A DNA stretch of 64,000 bases from Luteimicrobium album (GCF_030161555.1 NZ_BSUK01000001.1:3658001-3722000), one strand, 5' to 3'; counted from the first letter of the stretch, positions 23,286 through 32,781 are shown. Numbers and translations are program-made. The notes: a model not told the origin generated them from the sequence alone.

Positions 23286-24016
23286 CCACGCCCGCGAAGT
23301 GGAAGCCCCAGCCCGCCGACAGTCCGTGCAAGTGCTGCCGATGTGACCACCCGGAGCAGATCGCCGAGGCTGACGACTGGCTGGGCCACACGTGCTTCGT
23401 CATCCACCAGCACGGTTGCGACGGGCGTCACGGGAAGCGGGACGCCTGCAACCAGGACGCGCCCGTCCCGCCGGCCGTCGAGCCCGACGACGTCGTGACG
23501 CGCGCGCAGGCGCTCTACACGGCCGCGCTCGACTCGAAGCCCGGGAAGGGCGAGTGGCCCACGGACGCGCTCGTCGACGCCGTCACCGTGATCCCCGACC
23601 TGATCCGGCAGAACCAGCAGCTCCGCGAGACCATCACGCGTCTCGACCTGGCGACGGACGAGCTCGCGGACTCGGTGACGCAGCTCAACGCTGAACTCGT
23701 GGAAGTGCAGTCGCGGAACGCCGCCCTCACCCCCGACGAGCCGGTGGCGACGACGCAGACGTGTTCCACGTGCGGTGGCGACGGCGCGATCTACGAGCAG
23801 GTTCGCGTGGGTCAGGCTGCGACGCCGTTCGTCTGCTCGACATGTGGAGGGGACGGTGAAGTCCGTGCGGCGACGACGGTCGCACGCAGCCACGACCCGC
23901 GCTGCATCAGCCTGACCGACAGCGAGTTCAACACCTCGTGCGACTGCCGGGTGTGGATCGCGCTCGAATCTGTGGAGCGTGTGCTCGCGCTGCTGAACGG
24001 AGAGGCCGATGAGTGA
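23282..24016 (+). CDS. Zinc-binding phage protein with CxxCGGDG repeats
   Basis: 244 residues. The N-terminus holds a Cys/His cluster (CKCCRCDHPEQ; HTCFVIHQHGCDGRHGK). A coiled coil (RQNQQLRETITRLDLATDEL) spans about residues 110-145. Two CSTCGGDG motifs, the DnaJ-type zinc knuckle, lie at about residues 165 and 190, and two more cysteines near the end. Multiple zinc sites suggest nucleic-acid or protein binding. No family recognised. Confidence 0.65.
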   Translation: MTTPAKWKPQPADSPCKCCRCDHPEQIAEADDWLGHTCFVIHQHGCDGRHGKRDACNQDAPVPPAVEPDDVVTRAQALYTAALDSKPGKGEWPTDALVDAVTVIPDLIRQNQQLRETITRLDLATDELADSVTQLNAELVEVQSRNAALTPDEPVATTQTCSTCGGDGAIYEQVRVGQAATPFVCSTCGGDGEVRAATTVARSHDPRCISLTDSEFNTSCDCRVWIALESVERVLALLNGEADE

Positions 24017-24344
24017 CCTGCGAGAGACCGTGGCCCGGACGATCTACACCATGCTCCAAGGGTCCGACGAGGGCTGGCGAGACGACGATCCTCTGTGGGA
24101 GGAAGGCGCTTACGAGGAGTGGCTGAGCATTGCCGACGCCGTGCTCGCGCTGCTGCCCGCGACCGACCGTGCGGTTGCCGCACTGTCGGAGATTCGCGAC
24201 CAGGCCAAGGCGTTCGACGTCGAGGCGTGCAACCTCTACGGGGGCGACTCTCCCCAGGCGCTCTGGGCGTACGGCCTGCGCGAGTTTGTCGAGAACGCCC
24301 TGGATGGTCGCGCGACGGTCAAGCCCGACGAGGAGGCATCGTGA
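24009..24344 (+). CDS. Hypothetical phage protein
   Basis: 111 residues, acidic and helical (LRETVARTIYTMLQGSDEGW; SIADAVLALLPATDRAVAAL). It overlaps the previous gene by eight bases. Similar short proteins of this type are common in actinophage early regions, with no known function. Confidence 0.65.
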   Translation: MSDLRETVARTIYTMLQGSDEGWRDDDPLWEEGAYEEWLSIADAVLALLPATDRAVAALSEIRDQAKAFDVEACNLYGGDSPQALWAYGLREFVENALDGRATVKPDEEAS

Positions 24345-24640
24345 ACGACTATGTCCCCACCGAGGACGAGGTGCGCGACACCTGGGTGGAGCGCTGGGGT
24401 CTGAACGAGCGCGAGGCCGCTGCTGAGTTCGACCGCTTCCTCGCCCAGGTGCGGGCGGAGGCGTACGAGCAGGCGCGCCGGGACATGCAAGCCGACTTCG
24501 ACGCGTCGGTTGACCTGTACCGGCGTGAGGGCGCGGTGGTGGCGCTGCGCGAGGCGGCGGATGCCCTGTCTCTCACGCCGTCCAAGTGGCCATGGCATGT
24601 ACTCCGTGCCCGCGCCGACCGGATCGAGGCCGAGGGGTGA
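24341..24640 (+). CDS. Hypothetical phage protein
   Basis: 99 residues from a GTG in the previous stop. Mostly helical and charged (FDRFLAQVRAEAYEQARRDM), ending in HVLRARADRIEAEG, a pattern seen in many small actinophage proteins. Function unknown. Confidence 0.65.
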   Translation: MNDYVPTEDEVRDTWVERWGLNEREAAAEFDRFLAQVRAEAYEQARRDMQADFDASVDLYRREGAVVALREAADALSLTPSKWPWHVLRARADRIEAEG

Positions 24641-24822
24641 AGGTCACCATCGTCACCACTGACGGCGGCTCGGTCGCCATTCAGAGCATGTCCGGCGACG
24701 GTGTGATGGAACTCGTCGAGCAGTGGACCGCCGGCGACAACCAGGTGCTCGCCTTCTCACTCGACGACACCGCCACCACCTACATCGCCCGGTCGCAGAT
24801 CGTCCGCATCGACGTCGACTAG
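24637..24822 (+). CDS. Hypothetical phage miniprotein
   Basis: 61 residues from GTG 24637 (overlap with the previous stop), beta-rich (VTIVTTDGGSVAIQSM; TTYIARSQIVRIDVD). Last gene before a terminator-like hairpin, so possibly the end of an early transcription unit. Confidence 0.6.
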   Translation: MKVTIVTTDGGSVAIQSMSGDGVMELVEQWTAGDNQVLAFSLDDTATTYIARSQIVRIDVD

Positions 24823-24846
24823 CACCACACACACCACCGCACACCC

Positions 24847-24875
24847 AGGCCGTCCCAGATCGGGGCGGCCTTTGT
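24847..24875 (+). terminator. Hairpin terminator after the early operon
   Basis: AGGCCGTCCC (24847-24856), loop AGATC, GGGGCGGCCT (24862-24871), a 10-bp stem with one G-U pair, followed by TTGTC. The next gene's ribosome binding site follows at once, in the recurrent sequence TTTGTCATGCCCAGGGAGG. Confidence 0.65.
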
Positions 24876-24893
24876 CATGCCCAGGGAGGGCAC

Positions 24894-25612
24894 ATGATCG
24901 AGGACTGACCGCCGAAGCCCTGGCCGCCGAGTTCCAGGCCGTCATCGAGCTCGTCGACCAGGTTGAGAACCCCGTGAAGATCGACGCCATCAAGACAGTC
25001 GGCGGGGGCAGATCCGTGCCCGGGTCTCGCCTACCGCCCGGTGTAGCCGAGGTACTGCACGAGGTCGACACGGACCGGGCGCTCACGATGGCCTACGACC
25101 TCAGCGAGTATGTGGCGCGCGTGATCGAGAGCAGGTGCGGGGAGGTCCTGCGACCGTCCTCGATCGCCGGCGCCCAGGTGCTCGTCGACATGACCTACGA
25201 CAGCGAGGGCCGCCAGATCGTCTACGCCATCGGGCAGGACATCGACGACGTTCGCAATGCCCTGCGCGCCGTCATTCGCAAGTACGTCCGGGTCATCCAC
25301 ACCGGCCGCGAGTGCATGGACTATGGCTGCGACGGGCACTACACGGTGCCAAGCGAAGACGGCGACCTGCTCGTGCCGCTCGTGTGCGACGGGTGCGGGC
25401 ACACGGTGAGCTACCAGGCGTGGCGAGAGTGGCCCATCGTGTCCGAGCCGTGGATCTCGCCGAGGGAGGCGGCGAGGCGGTTGTCGATCCAGTACGACGC
25501 CGTCCGAAAGCGGGCCAGTAGAGAGCGCTGGCGACGGCGCGGCAAGGGGCGCGAGGTCGAGTATGCATCCGAGTCAGTCGCGCACTCCAAAGCCAAGGAA
25601 CACGCCGCTTAG
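24894..25612 (+). CDS. Zinc-finger and HTH protein (one frameshift near the start)
   Basis: ATG 24894 follows AGGGAGG; a base lost near 24903 breaks codon five, after which the frame reads LTAEALAAEFQAVIELVDQV to 25612 (about 239 residues). The middle has a zinc-ribbon-like C-x4-C...C-x2-C arrangement (GRECMDYGCDGHY; LVCDGCGHTV). The C-terminus has a MerR/excisionase-like helix-turn-helix (ISPREAARRLSIQYDAVRKR). It may be a late-gene regulator because it stands right before the structural half of the genome; this is an inference from position. Confidence 0.65.
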
Positions 25613-25618
25613 GACCAA

Positions 25619-25648
25619 ATGACAGCCGTGTAATTCGTCGGCTATCAT
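25619..25648 (+). promoter_or_regulatory. Possible promoter ahead of tRNA-Gln and late genes
   Basis: ATGACA (25619-25624), 18 bases, TATCAT (25643-25648). It is the only promoter-like sequence in the 174-bp gap before the tRNA and the glycosyltransferase genes, but a terminator-like hairpin lies 38 bases downstream of it, which would attenuate the transcript. Confidence 0.4.
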
Positions 25649-25685
25649 CGGTCACAGATGAGCGGGTGAACCATGCCCGCAACGC

Positions 25686-25711
25686 AAGGCCCTCGGTTCT
25701 CCGGGGGCCTT
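25686..25711 (+). terminator. Hairpin before tRNA-Gln
   Basis: AAGGCCCTCGG (25686-25696), loop TTCT, CCGGGGGCCTT (25701-25711): an 11-bp stem with one G-U pair followed by TGGTG. It may end the early transcript or act as an attenuator for late genes. Confidence 0.6.
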
Positions 25712-25786
25712 TGGTGTATGCGGACCACCTCGCCCCATGCTTCCGGGCGAGTGTCGGCGGACGTGCCAGCGTCGCGGCCGACACCT

Positions 25787-25857
25787 TCCAGGTTCGTCTA
25801 ACGGCAGGACGGCGCGCTCTGGACGCGTCTACGGAGGTTCGAATCCTTCACCTGGAG
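25787..25857 (+). tRNA. tRNA-Gln (anticodon CTG), phage-encoded
   Basis: A full cloverleaf can be drawn: acceptor TCCAGGT with ACCTGGA, D-arm 25795-25811, anticodon stem GCGCG/CGCGT around the loop CTCTGGA with anticodon CTG at 25819-25821, T-arm GGAGG-TTCGAAT-CCTTC and discriminator G. CCA is not encoded. It reads CAG, the dominant glutamine codon in this genome. It lies between the early genes and the glycosyltransferase. Confidence 0.9.
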
Positions 25858-25878
25858 CGCACCCATCGAGGAGGATCC

Positions 25879-27938
25879 GTGCCAGAGGTAGTCATCGACG
25901 GCGTGACCTACGTCCCGGTGACCGGCTCAGGCTCGCGGATCGGCGTGGCGATCACCGCGCACAACCGGCCAGCGCTCCTGCCCAAGGCCCTCGACGCATG
26001 GATGGAGCACTCCCCGGACGACCTCGTGATCGTCGTGGTGGACGACGCCTCAGACGAGCCCGTGAGCGTCCCGGACGGTGTCACACTCATCCGCACCGGG
26101 ACCAACGTCGGGGTGGCCGCAGCGAAGAACCTCGGCATCCGGGCGCTCATGGACGCCGGCGTGCAGCACCTGTTCCTCGCTGACGACGACACGCACCCGA
26201 TCACGGATGACTGGTGGAAGCCGTACGTCGACTCCCCCGAGCCGCACCTCATGCTCACCTGGGGCGACCGCGTCTTCCGCGAGGGCGACCTGGTCGGGTA
26301 CACGTGGCCCAAGGGCTGCATGCTCTACCTCGACCGCCGCGCCGTCGAACGTGTCGGCGGCATGGACCTGCGCTTCGGGCTCCACGGCCACGAGCACGTG
26401 AACCTCTCAGACCGGATCCACAACGCCGGGCTCACCACGGTGCGCTACGGCGACGTCGACGGGTCCGAGAAGCTGTTCTACGCCGGCGACCGTGACGGGC
26501 GCCTGGAGTCCTCAGTGCCCGAGAGGGTCCGTCTCGCCGCGAACCCCGAGCTGCTGTGGTCCAAGCGCGACAGTGACGAGTACATCGACTACCACGCGAC
26601 CACGGCGCCGACCGAGACGGACCGGGACATCGCGCTGTCGGTGCTGATCCCCTCGGTGCACACGCGCCGGGACACGTTCGCCCCTGCGATCACGAAGGCG
26701 ATCTTCGACCAGTACGAAGCCCTCGACGTCTGCGACCAGGAGCGCGTCGAGATCCTCATGCTCACCGACACCAAGACCATGACGATCGGCGCCAAACGCA
26801 ACCGCATGGTCGCCATGGCTCGCGGTGAGTACGTCGCGTTCGTGGACGATGACGACCGGCTCGAGAGCGACTACCTCGCCTCGCTCCTGGCCGGCATCGA
26901 CGCCTCCGGTGCCGACGTCGTGACGTTCAAGCTCTCCGTGAGCCTGGACGGCGCGGCTCCCAAGGTGTGCCGGTACTCGCGCACGTTCGCCGCCGAGAAG
27001 GACACGGCGAGCGAGTACCAGCGCTGGCCGAACCACATCATGTGCGTGAAGCGGTCGATCGCGCTGCGGACCCCGTTTCAGCCTCAGCGCTACGGCGAGG
27101 ACACCCGGTACGCCGAGGACCTCCTGCCGCTGCTGCACACCGAGCACGCCATCGACAAGGTGCTGTACCACTACGACTGGGACCGCACCACGACCGAGGC
27201 CCAGCTCGCCGCGCGCTACCAGCACCTGACGGTCCAGCGCACGAAGAAGCCGCTCGTCGACATCGTGTTCCTGTCCAAGGCCGCGGACGATGACCTGCGG
27301 GCCATGACGCAGAACGCGATCGACTCCGCGATCGACGGCGCCGGCGAGATCCCAGTCAACGTGATCGTCGTCGAGCAGGTCGAGGGCGTGCGCTACAAGA
27401 GCGCCACCACGATCTACGCGACCGAACCGTTCTCGTACAACGCCTTCGCCAACCGCGGTGCCAGGTGCGGGACGGCGCCGTGGGTCATGGTCGCGAACAA
27501 CGACCTGGAGTTCACGGACGGCTGGCTCAAGCCGCTGCTCGACGCGAAGCATCAGGTGGTCTCCCCGCCAACCCCGGCGACTCGCGGCAGTCCGGCATCA
27601 CGCGCAACGAGATCGGCACCACCAACGGCAAGCACTTCGCCGGCTGGTGCTTCATGCTCGCCCGCCCGCTGTTCGACAAGATCGGCGGCCTCGACGAGGA
27701 CTTCTCGTATTGGTGCGCCGACGACTCAGTCATCGAGCAGGTGACCGCAGCGGGCGTGAAGCCGATGCTCGTGCCCGCATCCCAGGTCAAGCACCTCGTC
27801 TCGCGCACCGGCAAAGACACGGCCGTCGGGGACGCGATGACGTGGGGCATGGTCGAGAAGTTCAACGCCAAGTACAAGCGCACCAAGTTCGTCGACGACG
27901 CACGGTTCAAGCGCTACCTCGCCACGAGAGCCGCATGA
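25879..27938 (+). CDS. Large phage glycosyltransferase with three GT-A (GT2-like) domains (one frameshift)
   Basis: GTG 25879 has GAGGAGG upstream. With one base added near 27567 the protein has 686 residues. Three GT2-like modules follow each other: residues about 18-230 (IGVAITAHNRP; VIVVVDDASDEP; LFLADDDTHP), about 250-450 (SVLIPSVHTRRDTF; GAKRNRMVAMARGEY; FVDDDDRL) and about 458-650 (IVFLSKAADDDL; PWVMVANNDLEFTDG; FDKIGGLDEDFSYWCADDS). DxD-type nucleotide-sugar sites are present in each. Likely targets are virion proteins or DNA bases; the position next to terminase and capsid genes favours capsid or tail decoration. Confidence 0.85.
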
Positions 27939-28564
27939 GCCTCGCGATCGGCATCGTGGCGCACCCCGACCGCCTTGAGATGGCCTGGGGTCTCGCCAAG
28001 GCTGTTGACGCCGAACTCCTTCAGTTCGACCACGACCTGCGAGGCGAGCAGGCTAACCACCAGGCCGCTCTGGATCGGCTGCTCTTCACGGATGCCGACT
28101 GGCTACTGCTCCTCGAGGACGACGCCATCCCGTGCATCGACTTCCGGGCACGGGTGAGTACGTGGCTCGAGGGCGTGGATGGCATCGCGAGCCTGTACCT
28201 CGGCACCGGGCGATGGGCTGCAACCGTGCCCCGCCTGCACGAGCCAGTGGTCTCACGCCTGGTCGCCGAGGCTGATGCTGCACACGCCGACCGCATCACG
28301 AGCGACGCGCTGTGGCACGCGGTCGCTGTCGCTGTCCCGCTGCACCATGCACGCAGCCTGCACCAGGGCATCACGCGCACCCACGCACCCACCGACCAGG
28401 CCGTCAGCATGTGGTGCAAGCGGCACGGTGTCAGCGTCACGTACGCGCATCCGTCGTTCGTGGATCACAGGGACGAGCGTGCTGCTGTGGGACACCAGGC
28501 TGACGTAGCCGTTGGGCCGCGTCGTGCATGGAGGTTCGCTGATGACGTGGCGAGTCTGCTCTAG
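27935..28564 (+). CDS. Second phage glycosyltransferase-like protein
   Basis: 209 residues, ATGA overlap with the large glycosyltransferase. SLAIGIVAHPDRLEMAWGLA at the start, DADWLLLLEDDAIPC at about residues 51-65 and the late THAPTDQAVSMWCK segment are typical of short phage GT-A-like transferases of the GT25/LPS type. It probably acts together with the preceding enzyme. The acceptor is unknown. Confidence 0.75.
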   Translation: MSLAIGIVAHPDRLEMAWGLAKAVDAELLQFDHDLRGEQANHQAALDRLLFTDADWLLLLEDDAIPCIDFRARVSTWLEGVDGIASLYLGTGRWAATVPRLHEPVVSRLVAEADAAHADRITSDALWHAVAVAVPLHHARSLHQGITRTHAPTDQAVSMWCKRHGVSVTYAHPSFVDHRDERAAVGHQADVAVGPRRAWRFADDVASLL

Positions 28565-28889
28565 ACCAGGATGCGGCGAGTTGCACGAAGGTCGCGGTCG
28601 CTGTCCGAAGTGCACCGCCGAGGCAGACAAGGCGCGCAGGCCGAACGGAAACCCGTACAGCACGAGCGGCCATCGGCGCTTCCGTGAGGCCGTCCTCGCT
28701 CGCGATCCCATCTGCGTGCTGTGCATGAGCGCCAGGGCCACGGTCGCCGACCACTACCCCACCGAGCGCCGGGATCTCGTCGACATGGGCCTCGATCCGG
28801 ACGACCCCGCTCGCGGACGAGGGCTGTGCAAGCCATGTCACGACAAGAAGACGGCGCGCACGATGCCCGGCGGCTTTGCGAAGGCTTGA
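28542..28889 (+). CDS. HNH endonuclease of the terminase region
   Basis: 115 residues from ATG 28542. Two zinc pairs (CSRPGC..CPKC at the N-terminus and CVLC...CKPCH) frame the HNH core ATVADHYPTERRD...GLCKPCHDKKT. HNH proteins encoded next to terminase genes assist cleavage during packaging in several HK97-like and other tailed phages. It overlaps the glycosyltransferase gene by 23 bp. Confidence 0.9.
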   Translation: MTWRVCSRPGCGELHEGRGRCPKCTAEADKARRPNGNPYSTSGHRRFREAVLARDPICVLCMSARATVADHYPTERRDLVDMGLDPDDPARGRGLCKPCHDKKTARTMPGGFAKA

Positions 28890-29013
28890 CTTTCGGCAGG
28901 CCGGGCCGGGGGACCCCCTCTGGGGGCTCGGCGCCAGCACCGCCGGTGAGGGCTCCGCCTGGTCCGGAGGGTTCACACTCTCCAAACCTTGGCCTACTTG
29001 ACCTTGAGTTGAC

Positions 29014-29057
29014 CCGCGCAAGGCGGGCCGACATGATGCCGCGCAAGGCGGCCGACA
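29014..29057. repeat. Direct repeat upstream of small terminase, possible packaging site
   Basis: CCGCGCAAGGCGGGCCGACA (29014-29033) recurs with one G fewer at 29039-29057, in the 182-bp non-coding gap before the small terminase. The gap also holds a GGGGGACCCCC-type GC-rich inverted repeat at about 28909. Small terminases often bind repeats near their own gene; no direct proof here. Confidence 0.4.
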
Positions 29058-29071
29058 CGAGGTGACCAATC

Positions 29072-29592
29072 ATGCCCAAGGGTGGAGCTCGCAACAGGTC
29101 CGGCCCGGCGCCCGATCCGACATCTGGCCGCTCGGCAAGGCGTGGACTCAACTTCTCGGCCCTTCCGAACGAGGGATACCGGGGCGAGATCCCCAACTTC
29201 CCCTCTCCAAGCGCGTCGTGCACCGCTGGGAGTTCGAGGACAAGCGCCGATTCCAGGTCGTGGATGACGAGCAGAGCATGATCGTCGCTGATCGCGAGGC
29301 CGAGCTGTGGGAATGGGCGTGGCGCACTCCCCAGGCTGCCGCGTGGGCTCGCGAGCCGTGGCGCTGGCAGACGGTGGCCATGTGGGTTCGGACCTTCGTC
29401 GTCTGCGAAGGCGACGAGGCGACCGCTGCCGACAAGGGCTCTGTGCATCGCTTCGCCGACCAAATTGGACTCACACCGGCCGGCCTCAAGGAGAACGGCT
29501 GGGCGATCGCCGCCGCGCAGATCGAGCCCGTCACGGCCGTCGAGGACGGGGTGACCGAGCGCCCGGCACCGGTGCGTCGACTGAGGGCCTGA
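29072..29592 (+). CDS. terS: Terminase small subunit (one frameshift)
   Basis: Two frames join with one C added to the run 29200-29203, giving 173 residues: MPKGGARNRSGPAPDPTSGR start, SKRVVHRWEFEDKRRF, then a helical body (ELWEWAWRTPQAAAWAREPW; GSVHRFADQIGLTPAGLKEN) and APVRRLRA end. The Gly/Arg-rich N-terminus followed by a helical oligomerisation region is typical of actinophage small terminases, which recognise the packaging site and stimulate the large subunit. The stop is one base before the large-subunit ATG. Confidence 0.85.
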
Positions 29593-29593
29593 C

Positions 29594-30700
29594 ATGACGC
29601 ACGCCACCGAGGTGGCGTCGATCGACTTCCCCACCTTGGGCGACCTGGCCGACGGATGGATCTCTCAGCACTGCCGGGTCCCGGACGGCATGGCCCTCGG
29701 GGCGCCGTTCAAGCTCTCCGACTGGCAGTTCTTCTTCGTCGCGAACCACTACCGGGTGCGCGAGGGGATCAAGTTCATCGACGACCCGATGCGGATCCTG
29801 CGCTCGCAGGCGTTCGTGTACCGCCGCTCGCAGATGGTCGCGCCACAGAAGACCGGCAAAGGGCCCCTCGCGGCCGCCATCACCGCCTTCGAGGGCGCCG
29901 GCCCTGCACTGTTCGCCGGGTGGGCCGCCTCGGGCGACACCTACCGATGCGACGACCACGGATGCCCGTGCGGCTGGGAGTACGAGTACCTGCCCGGCGA
30001 GCCCATGGGCATGCGCTGGCCGACACCCAAGATCCAGCTCATGGCCGCGTCTGAGGACCAGGTGGAGAACACCTACGGGCCGCTCAAGAACATGGTCGCG
30101 ATGGGGCCGATCGGCGAACTCATGCACGTGCACGAGTCGTCGATCAAGATCGACCCGATCCCCGGCGCCCCTGACGGTGCCGGGATGAACCGAATCACGC
30201 CGGTCACGTCATCCGGCCTGTCGCGCCTCGGCCAGCCGATCACGTTCGCCGTCCAGGACGAGACCGGCACCTACACGAAGTCGAACAAGCTCGAGAAGCC
30301 GGCCAACGACCAGCGCCGCGGTCTCGCGGGCATGTCGGGGCGAGCGATCGAGACGACGAACGCGTGGGACCCGACGATGGACAGCGTCGCTCAGCAGACG
30401 TGGGATTCGCCTGCGCGCGACATCTTCCGCTTCTACCGCAACCCCGACCTCGAGCCCTCCATGCGAGACGCAGACGGCAACCGCCTGTCTTATCTGCGCA
30501 AGGAGCACCGGCGCAAGATCCACGCCTACGCCTACGCCGGCTCGCCCTGGGTTGACCTCGACGCGATCGAGGCGGAGGCGAGCGAGCTGTTGCACCGCGA
30601 CCCCGCCCAGGCCGAGCGCTTCTTCGGCAACCGCCTCGTACAGGGAATGGGCGCCTGGCTGACCGACGGACTGTGGGCGAACGCATATGCCAGGCGATGA
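29594..30700 (+). CDS. terL: Terminase large subunit, ATPase part
   Basis: 368 residues of an HK97-type large terminase. The P-loop is APQKTGKGP (about residues 83-91), a degenerate Walker A usual in actinophages; the Walker B and catalytic acid are FAVQDET; the coupling motif region GLAGMSGRAIETTNAWDPT follows. The frame stops at 30700, 14 bases after the start of an ORF carrying the nuclease half. In related phages both halves form one protein of about 585 residues. Confidence 0.92.
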   Translation: MTHATEVASIDFPTLGDLADGWISQHCRVPDGMALGAPFKLSDWQFFFVANHYRVREGIKFIDDPMRILRSQAFVYRRSQMVAPQKTGKGPLAAAITAFEGAGPALFAGWAASGDTYRCDDHGCPCGWEYEYLPGEPMGMRWPTPKIQLMAASEDQVENTYGPLKNMVAMGPIGELMHVHESSIKIDPIPGAPDGAGMNRITPVTSSGLSRLGQPITFAVQDETGTYTKSNKLEKPANDQRRGLAGMSGRAIETTNAWDPTMDSVAQQTWDSPARDIFRFYRNPDLEPSMRDADGNRLSYLRKEHRRKIHAYAYAGSPWVDLDAIEAEASELLHRDPAQAERFFGNRLVQGMGAWLTDGLWANAYARR

Positions 30701-31340
30701 CATCTGGCTGCCGAACCCGCCTGACGGGACCCTCGTCTGTGGCGGCTTCGACGGCTCGGAGAACGATGACTGGACGGCGATCCGCCTCGAGACCGTAGAC
30801 GGGCTGCTGTTCACCCCGAGGTACGGGCCGGACCGTCGCCCGACGATCTGGAACCCGGCCGAGTGGAGCGGCAAGACGCCACGCGGCGAGGTTCATGCCG
30901 CCTGGGAAGAGATCAACCGCCGCTACAAGGTCGGCCGCGCCTACTGCGACCCCGGCTTCATGGACGAGGTGTCCTGGAAGACGGAGATCGAGACCTGGGA
31001 CCAGATCTACGGGCCGAAGAAGTTCATCCCGTGGGTCATGTCCGGCTCGTCGCGCTACACCGCCGTCCATGCGGCCCTGCGCCGATTCGAGGCTGACCTC
31101 GAGAGCAGGGCCATCCGTCATGACGGCTGCCCGATCACCGACACCCACGTCGGCAACGCGCGCCGGATTGCCAAGCCTGGCGAGCGATACGCGCTCGGCA
31201 AGCCGTCCCAGAACCAGAAGATCGACGCTGCGGTGACCTCCGTGCTCGCGCACGAGGCCGCATGCGACGCCCGGTCTGAGGGCTGGGGGCAGAAGACCAC
31301 GACGTACATCTACACATCCAGGACCACGAGGCGGAGGTAA
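30687..31340 (+). CDS. terL: Terminase large subunit, nuclease part
   Basis: 217 residues with the RNase-H-like nuclease acids: GGFDGSENDDWTA, YCDPGFMDE and QKIDAAVTSVLAH. It begins PGDDIWLPNPPDGTLV, which in intact homologs follows directly on the ATPase domain. The two ORFs overlap as ATGCCAGGCGATGA. Joining them needs removal of one base or addition of two, unlike the simple single losses seen elsewhere, so either an error of another kind or a genuine split is possible. Confidence 0.88.
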   Translation: MPGDDIWLPNPPDGTLVCGGFDGSENDDWTAIRLETVDGLLFTPRYGPDRRPTIWNPAEWSGKTPRGEVHAAWEEINRRYKVGRAYCDPGFMDEVSWKTEIETWDQIYGPKKFIPWVMSGSSRYTAVHAALRRFEADLESRAIRHDGCPITDTHVGNARRIAKPGERYALGKPSQNQKIDAAVTSVLAHEAACDARSEGWGQKTTTYIYTSRTTRRR

Positions 31341-31344
31341 GGGC

Positions 31345-32781
31345 ATGGGGCCTGACGACATCCTCCGACTGACGGCCCTGATGGCTCAGAAGATCCGAGA
31401 CCGACGCCCGACCATCGCCGAGTCAGTGGCCTACTACAAGGGCACCGAGGGGCGGCTCAAGTTCGCCTCGGAAGAGTTCAAACTGTACTTCCAGAAGCGC
31501 TTCGAGGGGCTCTCGGATAACTGGTGCATGCCGGTCGCCCAGGCCCCCATCGAGCGCATCCGCCACCAGGGCATCCGGCTCGCCGGCGAGGACACCGCCG
31601 ACACCAGCCTCGCGGAGACCTGGGAGCGCAACGACGCCGAGCGCGGCCTGTCCGAGGCCCTGCTCATGATGACGATCGCCAAGCGCTCGTTCGCGCTCGT
31701 CTCGCCATCCCCCTCGGCGCCCGGATCACCTTCGAGAACCCCGACTCCTGCGCCGTCATCTACGACCCGGCAACGCGCCAGCGCAAGGCCGGTCTCGTGG
31801 TCTGGAAGGACGACCAGTTCGAGTACGGCCAGTTCCATCTGCCCAACGAGATCATCTCCGTCAAGCGGGAGCTGACGGTCGCCGCGAACTACGGTGACCG
31901 CTACATCCCCGCCAGCGCCGACGGATGGGCGTTCGACGAGAGCAACGGCGCGATCTCGAAGCCGAACCCGCTCGGCACTGTGGCACTCCTGGAGTTCCGC
32001 AACCAGTCGCTCCTCGACAACGACCCGATCTCCGACATCGCCGGCGTCATGGCCATGCAGGACGCGGTCAACCTCGTGTGGGCCTACGTGCTCAACGCCC
32101 TGGACTATGCGAGCCTGCCTGGCCGCGTCATCCTCAACGGCGAGATCCCGATGGAGCCGATCCTCAACGAGGACGGCCAGAAGATCGGTGAACGTCCCTT
32201 CGAGCTCGACTCGCTGATCCGGGACCGTGTCGCCTTCATCGGCGGCGATAACGCCAAGGTCGCCGAGTGGTCCCCCGCGACGCTCGACGCCTACTCCAAG
32301 GTCATCGAGCAGGCGATCCAGCACATCGCAGCCCAGACGCGCACCCCGGGCCACTACCTCCTGTCGGGCGGCAATGTCCCGGCTGCCGGGTACGAGCTGA
32401 CCGAGGCCGGCCTGGTGTCCAAGGCGATCGAGCGCACCTCCTACGCCACACCCGAGGTCCGGGAGATCTACCGCCTGGCTGCGCTCGCCGATGGCGAGAC
32501 GGCCAAGGCGAAGCAGATCGAGACGGCGAAGGTGCTGTGGGCCAAGCCCCAGTACCGCTCTGAGGCGCAGCTCATGGACGGGCTGCTCAAGATGCGCCAG
32601 ATCGGCTTCCCCTCCAGTGGATCGCCGAGGAGTACGGACTCTCCCCTACGACGTCCAGCGCGTCATGAAGATGGCCCGCGCCGAAGAGGAAGACCCCTAC
32701 GTCACCGCGGCGACAGTGAAGGCTGGTGCGGCCGATGTCGATCCCGGCACCACCGCAGAAGCTCCCGCCGTCGGCGCGTGA
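31345..32781 (+). CDS. Portal protein (three frameshifts)
   Basis: Restored length is about 479 residues after adding single bases near 31702-31706, in 32610-32613 and in 32643-32646. Order of blocks: helical start LRLTALMAQKIRDRRPTIAE, IERIRHQGIRLAGED, ARITFENPDSCAVIYDP, HLPNEIISVKRELTVAANYG, AVNLVWAYVLNALDYASLPG, TRTPGHYLLSGGNVPAAGYE, TEAGLVSKAIERTSYATPEV and MARAEEEDPY. This matches SPP1-gp6-like actinophage portals, which form the dodecameric DNA channel at one capsid vertex. Confidence 0.92.

Noticed and set aside
28890..29071. Open frames across the gap before the small terminase
   Set aside because: No start with a ribosome site, no conserved motif, and a repeat pair suggests a non-coding packaging region.
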